Shown piece by piece: positions 9,697-22,403 of a stretch of 64,000 bases of DNA (position 1 is the stretch's first letter; every line of letters starts with the position of its first letter). The translations under genes were made by a program, and so were the position numbers. The notes under the pieces are model-generated. The model saw only the letters and a program-made list of their open reading frames with translations. It had not been told where the DNA came from and did no database searches. The stretch is from Geosiphon pyriformis (lineage: Eukaryota > Glomeromycota > Glomeromycetes > Archaeosporales > Geosiphonaceae), in assembly GCA_016748015.1 (NCBI GenBank), contig JAAOMT010000572.1, positions 312,611 through 376,610 of the forward strand. The letters run 5' to 3'.

Positions 9697-12600
9697 TACA
9701 ATACGATAAGTTATGATAGAATTTAATTGTTCAATTTAATTTAAACTGCCCACCGAAACAACAATATCTGACGTGATTACAAGTAAGTATTTATTTTTGA
9801 AATTAGAAAAACAAGCGAGATGTTGAGAGAAAATATATGTGGTTCAAGTTTTCCAGCCTTTTGTTTACTGGCAGCCAGCCACCAAATTTATGGAATAATG
9901 TGATGATTATTCGAGAAAATAAGAGAGGGAAGAGGGAAATAGATTGAGAGAAGGTATTTTTTATTAAAATAAAAAAATTCTTCTCACAAAGTGTTGTCTA
10001 TATTTATCGAAAAATACTTCAAAATTGGTTTGTTTATTAAGCAGAAAAAGATTCTACTTTATTAAAGTTTTAACAAGTAAGAAACCAGCGAGGCTGCATG
10101 CTAAATGAAAGTAATGAAATGTCCTCAGTGATGACGCACACAAAATATTCACCATTCTTATTATGGACTTTTTGCGATACTGCTTTTCCTTACAGTTAAT
10201 GCAATAGCTACTAGAAATTTATTTAAGAGAATTGTGTTACAAGGTTACCTCAAATGACACCATCATCGAATTAATTGTTAGAACGTGAGAGCATCAGCGT
10301 ATTAGCGAAAGCAATTTCAAATGAAAATATCAAACCTGAAAATCTATTAATAGAGAAAATCAGAAACTCTCAAGATTTAGACAAAGAATATTTCCGAGAT
10401 TGGACTCTTCTCTATTAGTTTCTATGTTAATGTTACAAACATAGTTATATCAAAAGACTAGGAATAAAATTTCGAATTTTCTTCAGAACAAAATTTTTTA
10501 ATAACTTTTTATAATTTTGCTAACCTGAATGAATAATAGTAAAAATCTTTGAGTAACAATGTTGGCTTTAACTTGAAGCAGCGTTGCTCCATAAGAAAAT
10601 CCCTGGTAGTAGCAATAATAATAAAGATACAAGGTCGCTTCCTTCGCGATTTCATTATTGAGAATGCTAATAACAATAATAATAATAATAATAATAATTA
10701 AAAATCTTTAAGCTTGGTTATTTTGTGCTGACATAAAAAAATGGTTTGTTTGTCTCCACATTTTTCGTCTTGTTTTTTTAGACTAAGCATACATGCATCA
10801 TTATTTGATCACTGAAATTAGCTTTTAAAGGGGGCATTCATAAATAAAAACTATAGTTAAATTTCAAAATATGCAGCTAATGCTGCTGTTTTGATTGCGT
10901 GCAGATTCAAACTTGACAATTCCAAAGGTGGTAATTGGTGTTTAGGTTAGACAAGAATGCCAAGGAAATCCGATGTAATATGATGTAATTCAACTTATGC
11001 AAAATTAATGAAATTATCAATAAGCGTAAGTAGGTGAAAAATCTTTGATTTTGTAATAACTAAAATGAATATGCTCAATTCAAAATTATAAGTTTGAAAA
11101 AGCAAAGATTTCTTTGGAAGCCAACATTTTGTCAGATCTTTTATACGCAATTTAGACTTTTATAACACGCTGTACTAATGAAATTTTGATCAAATAAAAT
11201 GTGTAATCGTATTTGTAATTTAATAAAATAAATTTTATTGTTTTAAAAGAACTAATAAATTGATTCAACCAGAAATTTTGCACGCAATTAAAATATTTAC
11301 AATTTGCTTAAATCAAATTAAACTTTCAATATCTAAAATATAACTTAAACACAATTTTATAATTAATTATTATATTCTAATATTTGACAAGATATTTCAA
11401 ACATGAAATGCTATAAATTTAATTTTTTTAAAAAAGAAATTGGTTTTGGTTTTCCTGTTTAATTGTATTATTAGTGACTAAAAAAATAGATTATTTTAAA
11501 TCAAATCAAGTTTTTAAATAAAATTATTTAAGCCTCAATTTCAAACCACACTTAAATTTGCATGAAACTAATAACAATATTCTTTAAATAAAAATTTAAT
11601 TTCCAAAAAAAGATGATCAAAAAAATTTCTAATATAAAATTCATCTTGTATAAATATAAATTAATTCTTTCAAATTTTTATTTATTTATTTTTTTAACAT
11701 TATCCTTTAAAATATTATTAAACTTGTTTTTATTATTAAAATTAATTATAATTAAATTTGGCTTTATTTTCAAAATATAAATTAAACAAACTTATTTTTT
11801 CATGTTAAATTCTGAAAATAAATTAATTTTAACAATAATTTTATTAGATATCAAAAACTGCATATATTATTTTATATAAATAAAGAATAATTATTATAAA
11901 TTCAGATTTTTAATAGTTTTTTGCAAGTTGAAAAATTATAAAATATTATTACTAAAAATATATTGTATTTAATAATACTAATAAAATATGATAGACAATA
12001 TTGTTTTTGTTTATATTTTAAAAAACAAAATATAATATTTAAAAACAAAATATATAAATATAAATATTTATTTTATTTAATAATACTAAACTATTGTACT
12101 ATTTCAAATATTATTATATTTAAATTTTATAAGATTAAACCTATTTTATTATGCTTAATAAAATTTAATTCAACTATTATTTAAGTATATCCAAAATATA
12201 TGTATTATATTAAATGTGGCTTATGTATTTTTTTTAAGTAATTAGCTATTTATATTTATATTAAAACTGCATTAGGTTAAACACTAATCTGTTTTAATAT
12301 TTAAATTTAAATTATTATTTGTTTTAGCTTTAATGACTTAAATTCTTAACATAAGCTTTTTTATTTTTAGTTCAATAGGGTTTTGGCTAAATTAAAATTA
12401 TTAAAATTTATGATATTTCTAATTTTTTTTAAAAACAATAAGTAAAAAAGATTTTAAATTTGCAAACAATAATTATTAATGTAAATACTTATAAAACTAA
12501 ATTCTAAACTTGAACTTTTAAAAAACAATTTTTTTTGCTTTTATTAGACTTACAATTGAAAACACAGCAAAATTAATTACTACCTTAAAAATATAAAGTA

Positions 12601-13722
12601 CATTTAACAAATAGGTCAAAAAAATTTTTTTTAAACTAATAAATTTTTTAATAAGACCAGAAAAAATGATCTTATAAACCAAAATTAAAGTACTTTAAAC
12701 GTTGGTTATTTATAAAAAAATTGACTATTAAAAACTTTTCACTGTATAAAATTTTTTTGTTACGTCTGTTTTAATAAAAGTGTTTTTTAAATTATAATTG
12801 ACAATAATTAAAGTCTGACAATTGAAAAATAAAACACATTTAATTATAAACTTGGTCAACCATATCATTAATTTCATAAATTATACGGCCAAAAAAAAGT
12901 TGATTACTTTGGCCTTAAATGTATTTCTTAAGACAATAGTTTTTTTTTGATTTAAAAAAATTCTAATTTTATTTTTTTGCCAAAATTAAGTTTTATTTAT
13001 TATATTGTTATAAGTAACTTTTAAATATTTCTTATTTTAAGCATATATTATTTTGTATATTTTGTTTTTATCCAATATTTAATTAATTTGTTTTATATAT
13101 TAATTTATTTTAACATCAAACAATCAATATTTTATAAATATTAAAGTTATATAATTATTATTTTGTTGACACAAATAAAAAATCCAGATATTTTAGACTT
13201 AATTATCATTGTAATAAGTGGCTTGTCACGTGCAAAAAGAACATGCGCTGCATTTATTTTATATGCTTTAGGTATATAGATAGTCGAACAACATTCCTAA
13301 AGCAAGAAAAATTATAATGATTTTGGTTAAATTATATTTTAATAGATAATTTTCATGTTTTTAAAATAATTCCAATAAATATTAAACATAAGCAGTAACT
13401 CAAATTGTGTTTTTAAGATATTAACTAAAATTGATTATTTTTTTATTAGTTGTACCATCAAAAAATATGTTGTTAGATTTATTAAAACTTAACCATTTTG
13501 GCAAAGCAATTATAATTAAAACTTTTTTAAAAAAATAAAAGGCCTTTTTATATTTGTTTATATTTTATGCATAACTTTTTTGGATTTTGTAAAATTACAT
13601 AAAATTACTTTTGTAATCTGCATAATCATTTATTTTTTTAATACTTTTTGTTTTTCCCAATTTCTCAATATTTTGAAAATTGTTCCTTTTTGATAAATTT
13701 AAGAATTTACACTTAATAAAAT
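9697..13722. other. Large AT-rich intergenic tract
   Basis: Includes an (AAT)n microsatellite at about 10673-10698 and, from about 11.1 to 13.7 kb, sequence made mainly of A/T runs. A 47-codon coding-like frame at 10275-10418 is listed separately. Nothing else with coding character found; the ORF at 11963-12184 is a product of base composition. Confidence 0.5.
10275..10418 (+). other. Coding-like open frame, possible terminal exon or remnant
   Basis: Forty-seven sense codons then TAG, without a start codon, reading like soluble helical protein (LLERESISVLAKAISNENI, later EKIRNSQDLDKEYFRDW). Acceptor-like TTACAG occurs upstream near 10196, but no connected 5' exon could be built. Could be the last exon of a small gene or a relic. 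Confidence 0.25.
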
Positions 13723-13959
13723 GTGGTAGTTAGTAACACTTCAATAATAAGACGTGCTTGTCAGCTGGAGATTATAACCATGTCGAACACGATGGTCCCT
13801 CAACAACTCAACCTAGAAACTATCATATCAAGACACGAATGGTCCAATAGCGATAAGCTCAAATTGTCGAGATATAACATGGTGGTCAACTTGGGAACTG
13901 TTAGTAACACGGTGATCACATTCCCTTTACTGATAAAAACGAGACATTTGACTACTTAA
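13723..13959 (+). other. GC-richer island with an unassigned 78-codon ORF
   Basis: After several kilobases of A/T-dominated DNA the composition rises sharply from about 13.72 to 14.13 kb. The ORF begins MVVSNTSIIRRACQLEIITM and has no recognisable domain. The word GTTAGTAACAC occurs twice, near 13731 and 13901. This could be a transposon remnant or a short gene; neither is established. Confidence 0.25.
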
Positions 13960-14404
13960 TTGTGAACTTTTTTAGACCGGAAGCTTCCTTAGTCCACTAG
14001 TCATCAGACGTAGTTGTTGTGTTCTTGAGTTTTATTATTGGAAGTCCAGTTCTTTTCGTTTCGAGTATTTTATGAGCGGTCACTCTGATGACTCTGAAAA
14101 GGTCGAGACAAACAGATAAATGCGTGTCTACAAAAAATATTTATTTCAAAACGTCAAATACCCTCACATGATCATAACCTATTCATTCAGATTCAAACAT
14201 AGAGTCTCTTAACCTAAATTACTTTGCATGTATCAAAAAATTTATTATTTCATATTCATTGTTTGTTTCAATTTAGTACAAAATTATTGCCCAAAAGAAT
14301 ATTAAATTAAAATTAGCGGAAGTCTATACATAATTAACCATATTTATATCATCTTCATTTTCTAGATAACGTTTCTATCATAACAAGGGTTGTATATAAG
14401 GTGT

Positions 14405-15292
14405 TTAGGCTAGCAATATTTTTTTTGCCATCTTAAACTGCCATTCACCCATCTTTCGACATATTACACACATGATGGGCATAAAGATTAACATAAATGG
14501 GAACGCAAAACAGACTAAAATGGTAACAAGAATAAAAGTAGCAATACAAATGGCAAATTTTACAAAAATAAAATAGACAAAAGACATCCAAGTGAATCGA
14601 TCAAAACAAATTCCTGTAGCGTATGTGAACCAAGTTTGTTTCTCGATCGGTGTGCGTGAAATTTTTGTAATTGGTGGGAATGATTCGATACGCGGTTGGT
14701 TTAATGTGCACATTGTTGCTGTGGCAAGTTCGAGACGTGCCAATGCTCTAATTGAAGGTAGAATTTTATTAGTTTTTTGATTCACAAGTTATTCAATCAA
14801 TGAAAAATTATATCCAATTAAGTACCTCCAAGACCAAGCAGTAGCAATACAAAGAAAGTAACCAACAGGAGGAAACAGTAATGACACAACGGCTCCAATG
14901 AAAGTCGATAAAATCCAACAAAAAGCAGCGACTCCAATTGGGAATGAGATAAACAAGAAGTAAAAACAACTGAGCCAGGCTTTCGGGTCGATTACCGAGT
15001 GCCAGAAATCAGCACAACACCCAGTTTTCTTTTCTTTTGTTGTCGGGATTTTCGATTCGACTACAGTGAATGGAATATTTACATGTTGTTGTTGTTCTGG
15101 TTGCTGTGGGGTGTTTACTTGAATTCGATTGGTTGAGTAATTTGTTAACGCTGCTTTGGGAATGATAGGGAGTGGATTGGAAGTTGTAGCATCATAGGGT
15201 GGTGGTGGTTGCTCAATGTCATTTATTTCGACCTTGCCATCCTGTGAAATGCTATCAGTAAAAGTTTTCTTATTATCAGTGAATTGAGTCAT
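14405..15292 (-). CDS. Multi-pass membrane protein with PPPPY motif, putative-sensor-domain-like
   Basis: Two exons, 15292-14826 and 14747-14405, join in phase through a 78-bp intron (GTACTT...AATTAG) to give 269 residues; reading each exon as its own ORF would be misleading. Residues 1-100 are polar and contain PPPPY at about 29-33, a canonical WW-domain/Nedd4-type ligase docking motif. Two hydrophobic pairs follow: one from about 105 to 155 (WLSCFYFLFISFPIGVAAF and on), then an intervening soluble loop beginning RALARLELATATM, then a second pair near the C-terminus. The repeated W-S-x-x-Y-F pattern and the LARLE segment resemble the bacterial/fungal putative sensor domain (PF13796), a resemblance from memory. 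It would sit in the plasma membrane or endomembranes with the PY motif cytosolic, suggesting ubiquitin-controlled trafficking. Domain identity is moderate, gene structure good. Confidence 0.8.
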
Positions 15293-18200
15293 TTTATTTT
15301 TTAAAAGATTAATACTCTTGAAAATGAGTATTTTGTGAATATTATCAAATTTGGTCTGAATAGTGTGAGAATTTTAGAAAAAACCGAGTTTATTAAATAG
15401 TCGAAAAAATAATTAAATCCCTGCCAAGTTTTTCTAACCTTTTATTAAAAAGAACATGGTTTCTTGCTTGGCAAATTTTATTTATTAATAATTCACGAGA
15501 GTTCAAGACTTGGCAAACTTTCAAATATTTTCATTTTCTTTGTTTTTGTGCAATTATTTTGATAAGGTTAATGGTAATATGATTTTAGGAACTGAATTAG
15601 TTTTGCAAATTCTAGAAAAACGAAGCCAAGAAAACTTTTACCTAATTTCCCATTTTTTATCTTATTCCAATTGCTTATCTCATAGATATTTTACGCCAAG
15701 ATTTCAAAGTATTTTCCGAGTATGGTAAATTGTCCCTGGATGTGCTTAAATAAATTCTATCAGACTACTCTATGCATAATGATAAACAATATGCTGTGAA
15801 CAGGTTTTTCACGTTATGCCATTTGGGAAAAAATATTCACAAAATTTAAAGTTCTAATAGTCTTTTTTCCGGCGCATGTTTTTATAATCAATCATTGTTG
15901 AGAGTCAGGTTTTAACGCTTTTAAATTCTTTGGTTGTCCATTCGATAAGCTTATTGGATCAAACTTTATCGTTTGATGATAATCAAAGTTATATAAGACT
16001 TTAAAACTTTGTTCGGGAAACTTTGTTATAGGCCAAGAAATTTCCTTGTACTGCGGTTATTCTAGATTAAAATACGTTAGCAAACTCATCTTGCCGCCAA
16101 AAGGACATCATTTTAATTGAGAATTGAAAAAAATTACTGGCTACAATGTAAGAATTCTGAAGTAATCCCTAAGAAACAAATTTACAGAATTAAAAATACT
16201 TTCATAGCCATTCAGAGGAATAACTGCAATTTTGTGGAAAAAGGTAATTCCATTAAAGAGGCAAAGAACGATGTTGTAAATAGCATTAATGTCTTTCGTT
16301 CATCGGTAACAATTTGGCTATTAGGAAATTTTGATGAGAATTCCAATTAAAGTTGTTGAATAAGTATTCTTTTTAACCCACAAATTTACCTATACTGCCA
16401 TTTTCAAATAGCTTCCAAATGGGGTTTGGTTATAATAAATCCACAAAATGATATAAAAACTGAAAATTGTATATTTCCTCTGCTGTTTGTAACCATTTTT
16501 TAGTTTGTGAAGTTGAATTTAAAATATTTCATACAATAAAAATTTAAGATTTCTATTTGAAATGATTCGAAATCCATTGTTTGTTTTACTTTTGAAAAAA
16601 TCAAATCTTTTAATATAATATCAATATTTTAATTTCCAACTTCAATTTTCTAATGTAAAGTTTCACACAAAGCAATGAAATGGCTCAAAGTAAACTTGAT
16701 GAATTAAATTAAATATTAAAAATATTGGTAATTTCATTTATTAAATTTTAATAATTTTAGACTATATTTATTGATCTCAATGGAATAAAAATTTACAATA
16801 TATGAAAAAATAAATAAGTTCAAAATTATTTGAATCAAAATGATAAAATTTCATATTATTTGGTAAAATCATTTTAGAGTATTTTCATTACATTTTTTAA
16901 ATTATCTTAAAATTAAAATTGTAATTAATACTACCTTATAGTGATTTTAATTTTTATTTTGATATTATATCTTGAAAAAATTTTGCATTATTTATATCTT
17001 GTATTTTCAAATCAAAGAAAATATAGTTAATAATTTTAAGATTTTTTTTAAACTTTAAAATGACTTTGACTACTCATAAACTAAAACAATGTTTTAAATG
17101 TAAAAACAGGCTTATCTTTTTCTATTAAAAATTAAATTGATATAATTAAATTAAGAAAATTTTTAATTAATTATAATTAACATAAAAAAATAAGTTTAAT
17201 TAATTAATAAAGGTAATAAAATTTTCACTTTGAAAAATTCTTACAAGATTTTTTATTAATAAAAAAGCTTTTTATTATAAAAAATATTTATTTTTTATTG
17301 GAAAAAATGTATAAATTAATAAAATTTGACTAAATCTTTAAATTTACTTAATTTTTATATATTTTATTAGCTCTTGACAATTAAGTTTTCAAGATTTGCG
17401 TTTCGAAATAAAAGGTTTAACAACTTTAATAGATATTTCCAAGTTACATTATTTTAAATCTGTGATCATATTAGTAAATTAAAGATCATATAGATTTGTC
17501 TGAATTTGTCTACTATACTATATTCTAACATATCTGTTTTTTCGTATCTTCAAAAATTTCGCATTTAATTAATTTTATTGTTTTAATTTGTTCATTTTAC
17601 ATTCAGTTCTGTAATTTCTGTTTTTCTCGCTTTTAGCCACAATTTTAGGCTTTTTATCGGAGTCACTTTTTTGACCCTAGAAGACTATAATCTAATACAT
17701 TTAAAAATAAACATGATCGATTTTCTTCAACAGATTGTTAAAAGGTTTGCTTTTTGGAAATACTATTTACCTTGAATAAATTTCTGATTTAGTCGAAACA
17801 TTGAAAAATGGATTTCAATTTGAACGCTATTATTTACATTTAAAATTTCAATACTTTAAACTATCATGTTTATGAAAATTTGAATTATTGCATGAAAATT
17901 TTACCAATTTTCTATCTGCCCAGCCAAATTTTTTCACATGAGGACCATCTGTTGATATTGTAACCATGCGTTTTATACAAGACTTGAATTTTCTTGAACG
18001 AGATTCTCCTTGCATTATTTTTTATAAGCAAAATTATAACAAATATTTAGTTAACAAAAATTAGGCAGTAGAAAAAAACTTTGGCAAATATTCTTTTCTT
18101 AAAGCTAAAGCTTAAAAAATAAAGTTACACAATATTTCCAGTCTCTATTGGATTTACATGATTTAATTTATCATAAATTTATTAAATAATATGAACAAAG

Positions 18201-18680
18201 CAAGTTTCTCTTGATCAGCGTAACTTTTAATTTCAGTCCAAAGTCAAAAAGAGATTAAAAACGGCATTTTTGAGGATTAAAAATTCTCAAATAGTTGCAA
18301 AACTTTATAGCATTTAATGAAAAATGGTTGTGACTCAATTCAAAGCAGTGGCAGCACTTTTCTACGGGGATTTTAGTGACATATTAAAACAATTTATATT
18401 AGCTTTACCCATGAGCCAAAATTAGAGAAATCGGTATTCAAAGATTCTGTGAATATGTAAGAAAAGTTAGAAAAGTTTTAACACGAAGAGCCAATTTGTT
18501 TATTCTGATAATTTAGAAAGAAATATTTATAAATAAGTCAAATTATTAATATTTGTTTTTTAATAAAGATAAAAGTTTTATTTACATTTGGATTAATATT
18601 TTTCAAAATTAATTCATATTAATATTATTAATTTTTATAATTATTGCAACTAATTTTTAATTTAATGAAATAATTAATTT
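15293..18680. other. Intergenic tract
   Basis: 15.3-16.4 kb is of mixed composition with short open frames (15510-15728, 16117-16350) that lack domain features. From 16.4 to 17.6 kb it is A/T-saturated. 17.6-18.5 kb is mixed again, with no convincing exon chain. Nothing assignable. Confidence 0.45.
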
Positions 18681-19339
18681 TAGTTATTCAAATTTTTTGA
18701 ATTTTCTCTATTGATTTAAAAATGAATTAAGTCTGCCACAACAATCACCTTTCATTATAAAACAAAGTCAAAATTTGAAAATAAAATAATAAAAAACTTT
18801 ATATATTATAATTGTCCACTCTTGAAATCAAAAAATTGCTTTTAATATTGTCCTCTTGACAAATAATCATCAAGTGATTATAATAAATATATTCAAAAAT
18901 TTTAGACAAATCATAATCATTATATGGTTAATCGATTAATGTATACTATGAAATTCTAATATTCGATAGAAAACTTATCATAAAAGGAATATTTGATTCT
19001 GGCGAAACATGGTAATACTTTAGAACACTTAAATACAAACAATGCAAGCATTTGCATGAGTATGATCATTGAAAAAAAATTCCAAGAAAATTTGTGAACA
19101 AAAATAAATGTTTGTTTCTCACCTGACACACAGCTAAAACCTGATATATCATTGTACAAATAGATAATTTTATCCTTTTAAGAGAAAATAAAGCATTCCA
19201 AATGAAGATTCTAATTTGAGAAGATGGGTGTTAATTTTAATCACCCCTTACTGATTCAATTATTTTAAAAGAGCTTCTTGTTTGAAGTTTTGAATTTAGC
19301 AACGAAACTTTTTTAACCTAATCATTATTAATAAAAAAG

Positions 19340-20271
19340 ATGCTAAAATTTTTAGGAGTGGCCGTTTTCTTATTCAATTTTTGCTTGGTAATGTGTTTCT
19401 AATAAATCCATATTGAATTAGTATTCTTCAAAGCTTTAATCATTACTAAGAGAAAATCTAACGTTTTAGATAATCCCTGTCACAGCTCAAGGACCATTTA
19501 TCACAATTGGTCTTTCAAAATCTTCAACTTGGTATAATTGTGCCGGCTCCCCCACTGCTAATTACATAAGTATGATGAAATTTTAAAAGTGTTAATTCAC
19601 ATTCATAAATTAAGTTTTAAAAAATCTCTTTCGACTCAATCAAAAAACTGTTATCTTTCCTAGATTATACGGTAGTAAAAACCTTAGACGGGGCTCCAAC
19701 GAGCTTAAATATTCCTGGAAAATTTGCGTTTCTTCCGTTTCCTCCTAAAGACTATCCATTTGAAGGATTTAATTCAATTGTTGCAGCCGAAAGTGAAATC
19801 TACAAATATCTAAATGGCAGAGAATATGAGTATAACAACAGTCTTAGCTGTTTTGATAGTCCTGTCGGCAATGATAAAACCTGCCGAAGGGCAAGTAGTA
19901 TAAGTCCGGCGAAAAATATTTGTCTAGCGGTAACGAATGTTAATGATAAATCTATCAAAGTTCAATTATATCTAACTTTTAGTAAGATGGCAACTGGCGG
20001 TACAAACTCGACTGTGTCTACGACCAATACAACAAATACAACCACCACTGTATCAAATAATACACATAGTTCTGGAAATACTACTCAAGCAACAGATGGT
20101 AATAGTTCAAGTATATCAAATACCTCAAGTACATCTAGTGCAAATTCGGCGGCGGGAACTGAAAAAGTTAATAGCAGTGCCACAATTAGATTAAGTCTAT
20201 CTAAATTTCTTTCTCAAGTTTTTTTTACTATTGCTCTTTCATGGGTATATTTTGTTTTAAAAACTTTATAG
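19340..20271 (+). CDS. Secreted Cys4 Ser/Thr-rich protein, probably GPI-anchored (copy 1)
   Basis: Exons 19340-19387, 19470-19569 and 19664-20271 (introns 82 and 94 bp) give 251 residues. N-terminal signal peptide MLKFLGVAVFLFNFCLIIPV, split by intron 1, with likely cleavage after TAQ. The mature domain has a conserved SSTWYNCAG segment, a Cys pair with PVG between (SCFDSPVG...TC), and ICLAVTNVNDK: four cysteines shared with the copies at 21468 and 34206. A Ser/Thr/Asn-rich stalk, probably O-glycosylated, follows from the ATG-GCA region near 19987. The C-terminus is hydrophobic (FLSQVFFTIALSWVYFVLKTL), as in a GPI signal. It would act at the cell surface or wall. Family name not recognised; no enzyme motif. 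Confidence 0.85.
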
Positions 20272-20295
20272 CTCGAACTACTTGATTCAACCATC

Positions 20296-21444
20296 TAAAT
20301 TTACCCCAAACTTTTAAATTGGGAATTATATTGCATTTCTTATTTGTATTTTCTCCTCTTAGCGCTGTTCAAATTTTATAGTTTTTCTAGACAGGCCATT
20401 TATATTTTACTTTGATATAGTGTATTAATTTATTATATAAAATTGAAATAAAAATATGAGTTGATATTATCACCAATAAAAGTACAGAATATTATTATTT
20501 AAAAGTTGAAAAAATAAATATAATGCTATAGGCAAGTTTCATTAAAAACTTTTTATCAAAATTAATTATTTGAATTTATTAAAATTTTGAAGTTATATAT
20601 TAATTTTGCTTACATTACTTAAAATAGATTGTTAGTATGGTTTTTAAATTATAATTGATAAAATACACAATAATTATCAAAAAAAAATTATGTTTGTTAT
20701 TTTTAAATTTGAATTATCTTAGAAATTTATTTTAGGATCTTATTATCAATGATCTAAAAAATCATTATGGTTAAGCTTTTTAACAAATAACTTTGTAATT
20801 TCAAAAATTAAAAAACATTATTGGTTATAATTTATGTAATGAGAATTATTTAATTATCTTTATTTTGAGAAAAATATTGTAATTAATAGATTGTAATTCA
20901 AATTTTTTTTTTGAAATAAATTACAATTAATTAAAATATTAAAGCCATGGCTTTTAAATATTACGAACACAGTTTAAAGATATGTAACTTAAAAATATTA
21001 CAATTATGTTTAGAAATATATAATTTAAAAATCTTGAAATAAAATTTAAAGTATTATTGCTAGAATTTAAAAATGATATAATTATAATTTAAAAATATAT
21101 GGCTTAAAAATATTACAATTATAACTTCCAGATTTGTAATCTTTTAATTAAAATATGACTTTTAATTAAAATCCTCAAAAATATTTGTTAATTGATTTAA
21201 AAGTTTTTATTAATTTAAAGTGTCTAATTTTTGATAAATTATGCGAAAATTTTATTTTTTGAATATATTATTTTTATAATAGATAATTATTTTTATTAAT
21301 CCAAAATTAATATTAAAAAATAACTAAATAATATATATGATTGAAACTTTATTATAGGCAGCTCAAAAATCTATATTGATCCTTGTTTAATGTGTAGAAT
21401 TATAAATTAGAAAGGTATTTAGAAAACCCAAAAAATTTTAACAA
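20296..21444. other. Spacer of the inverted duplication
   Basis: AT-rich, with no coding frame. I do not see continued mirror symmetry across the spacer, so the duplication ends close behind the two stop codons. Confidence 0.5.
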
Positions 21445-21467
21445 CTTTAAGAATCAAGTGGCTCAAG

Positions 21468-22403
21468 CTATAAATTCTTATAACAAAATACCCATGAAAG
21501 AGCAAAAGTAAAAAGAACTTTAGTAAGAAATTCGGATAGACTTAATCTAATTGTGGGGCCGCTACCAGTAACATTAACTTGTACAGATCCCTTTCCCGGA
21601 TCTCCACTAGATGAACTTGATGTACCCCCACCTGTTACTCCAGTAGTTCCCGAACCTCCAGAATTATTGTTACTATTTGATCCAGTGGTTGTTGTATTGG
21701 TCGTAAACCCAGTCGAGCTTGTACCGTTAGTTGGCAGCTTACTAAAAGTTACATATACTTGAACTTTGATAGGTTTATCATTAACGTTCGTTACCGCTAG
21801 ACAGATATTTGCCGCTGGACTTATATCATTTCCTTTTCGGCAGGTGGCAAAATCGCTGATAAAAGTACTATAGTAACAGCTAAGAGAGGGTCTATATTCG
21901 AAACTTCCTACACCATTCAGATATTTGTCAATTTCAGTATCGGCCGCAACAATTGTATTAAATCCTGAGTCTGGATAATTTTTAGGAGGAAGTACCGGAA
22001 GAGGCACAAATTTTCCAGGAATATTTGAGCTCGTTGGAGTTCCGTCTGAGGCTTTTACTACTGCATAATCTATTAAAGATAACAGTTTTTTGATTGAGTC
22101 GAAAGAGATTTTTTAAAACTTATTTTATGAATGTGAATTAACACTTTTAAAATTTCATCATACTTATGTAATTAGCAGTGGGAGAGCCGGCGCAATTATA
22201 CCAACTCGAAGATTTTTCAAGACTAATTGTGATAAATGGTCCTTGAGCTGCGACAGGGATTGTCTAAAACGTTAAATTTTCTTTTAGTAATGATTGAAAC
22301 TTTGTAAAGATCTGAAGAAAACTAATTCAATAATAATTTTTTAGAGAAACTTTACCAAGAAAGAATTGAACAAGAAAATAGCCACTCCTAGAAATTTTTT
22401 CAT
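21468..22403 (-). CDS. Secreted Cys4 Ser/Thr-rich protein, probably GPI-anchored (copy 2, inverted)
   Basis: Exons 22403-22356, 22263-22164 and 22069-21468 (introns 92 and 94 bp) give 249 residues. The start, MKKFLGVAIFLFNSFL, and cleavage region TIPVAAQG mirror copy 1. Conserved features: SSSWYNCAGSPTANYI, SCYYSTFISDFATC, ICLAVTNVNDKPIKVQ, and a hydrophobic C-terminus (FLTKVLFTFALSWVF) typical of a GPI signal. The stalk differs: here it is Gly/Ser/Thr-rich (NSNNNSGGSGTTG) rather than Thr/Asn-rich. Exon 2 is exactly 100 nt, as in the other two copies. A shorter ATG-started reading at 22007 would lose the signal peptide and is not preferred. The gene is convergent with copy 1 inside the inverted duplication. 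Confidence 0.85.

Noticed and set aside
11963-12184. 73-codon ORF of Ile/Tyr/Lys/Phe
   Set aside because: Composition expected from random A/T-only sequence.
14592-14780. Plus-strand ORF over the two-exon membrane gene
   Set aside because: Shadow; the minus strand carries paired hydrophobic segments and a proper intron.
21553-21762. 69-codon plus-strand ORF rich in Pro/Val
   Set aside because: Antisense shadow of the Gly/Ser/Thr stalk of the minus-strand secreted protein.
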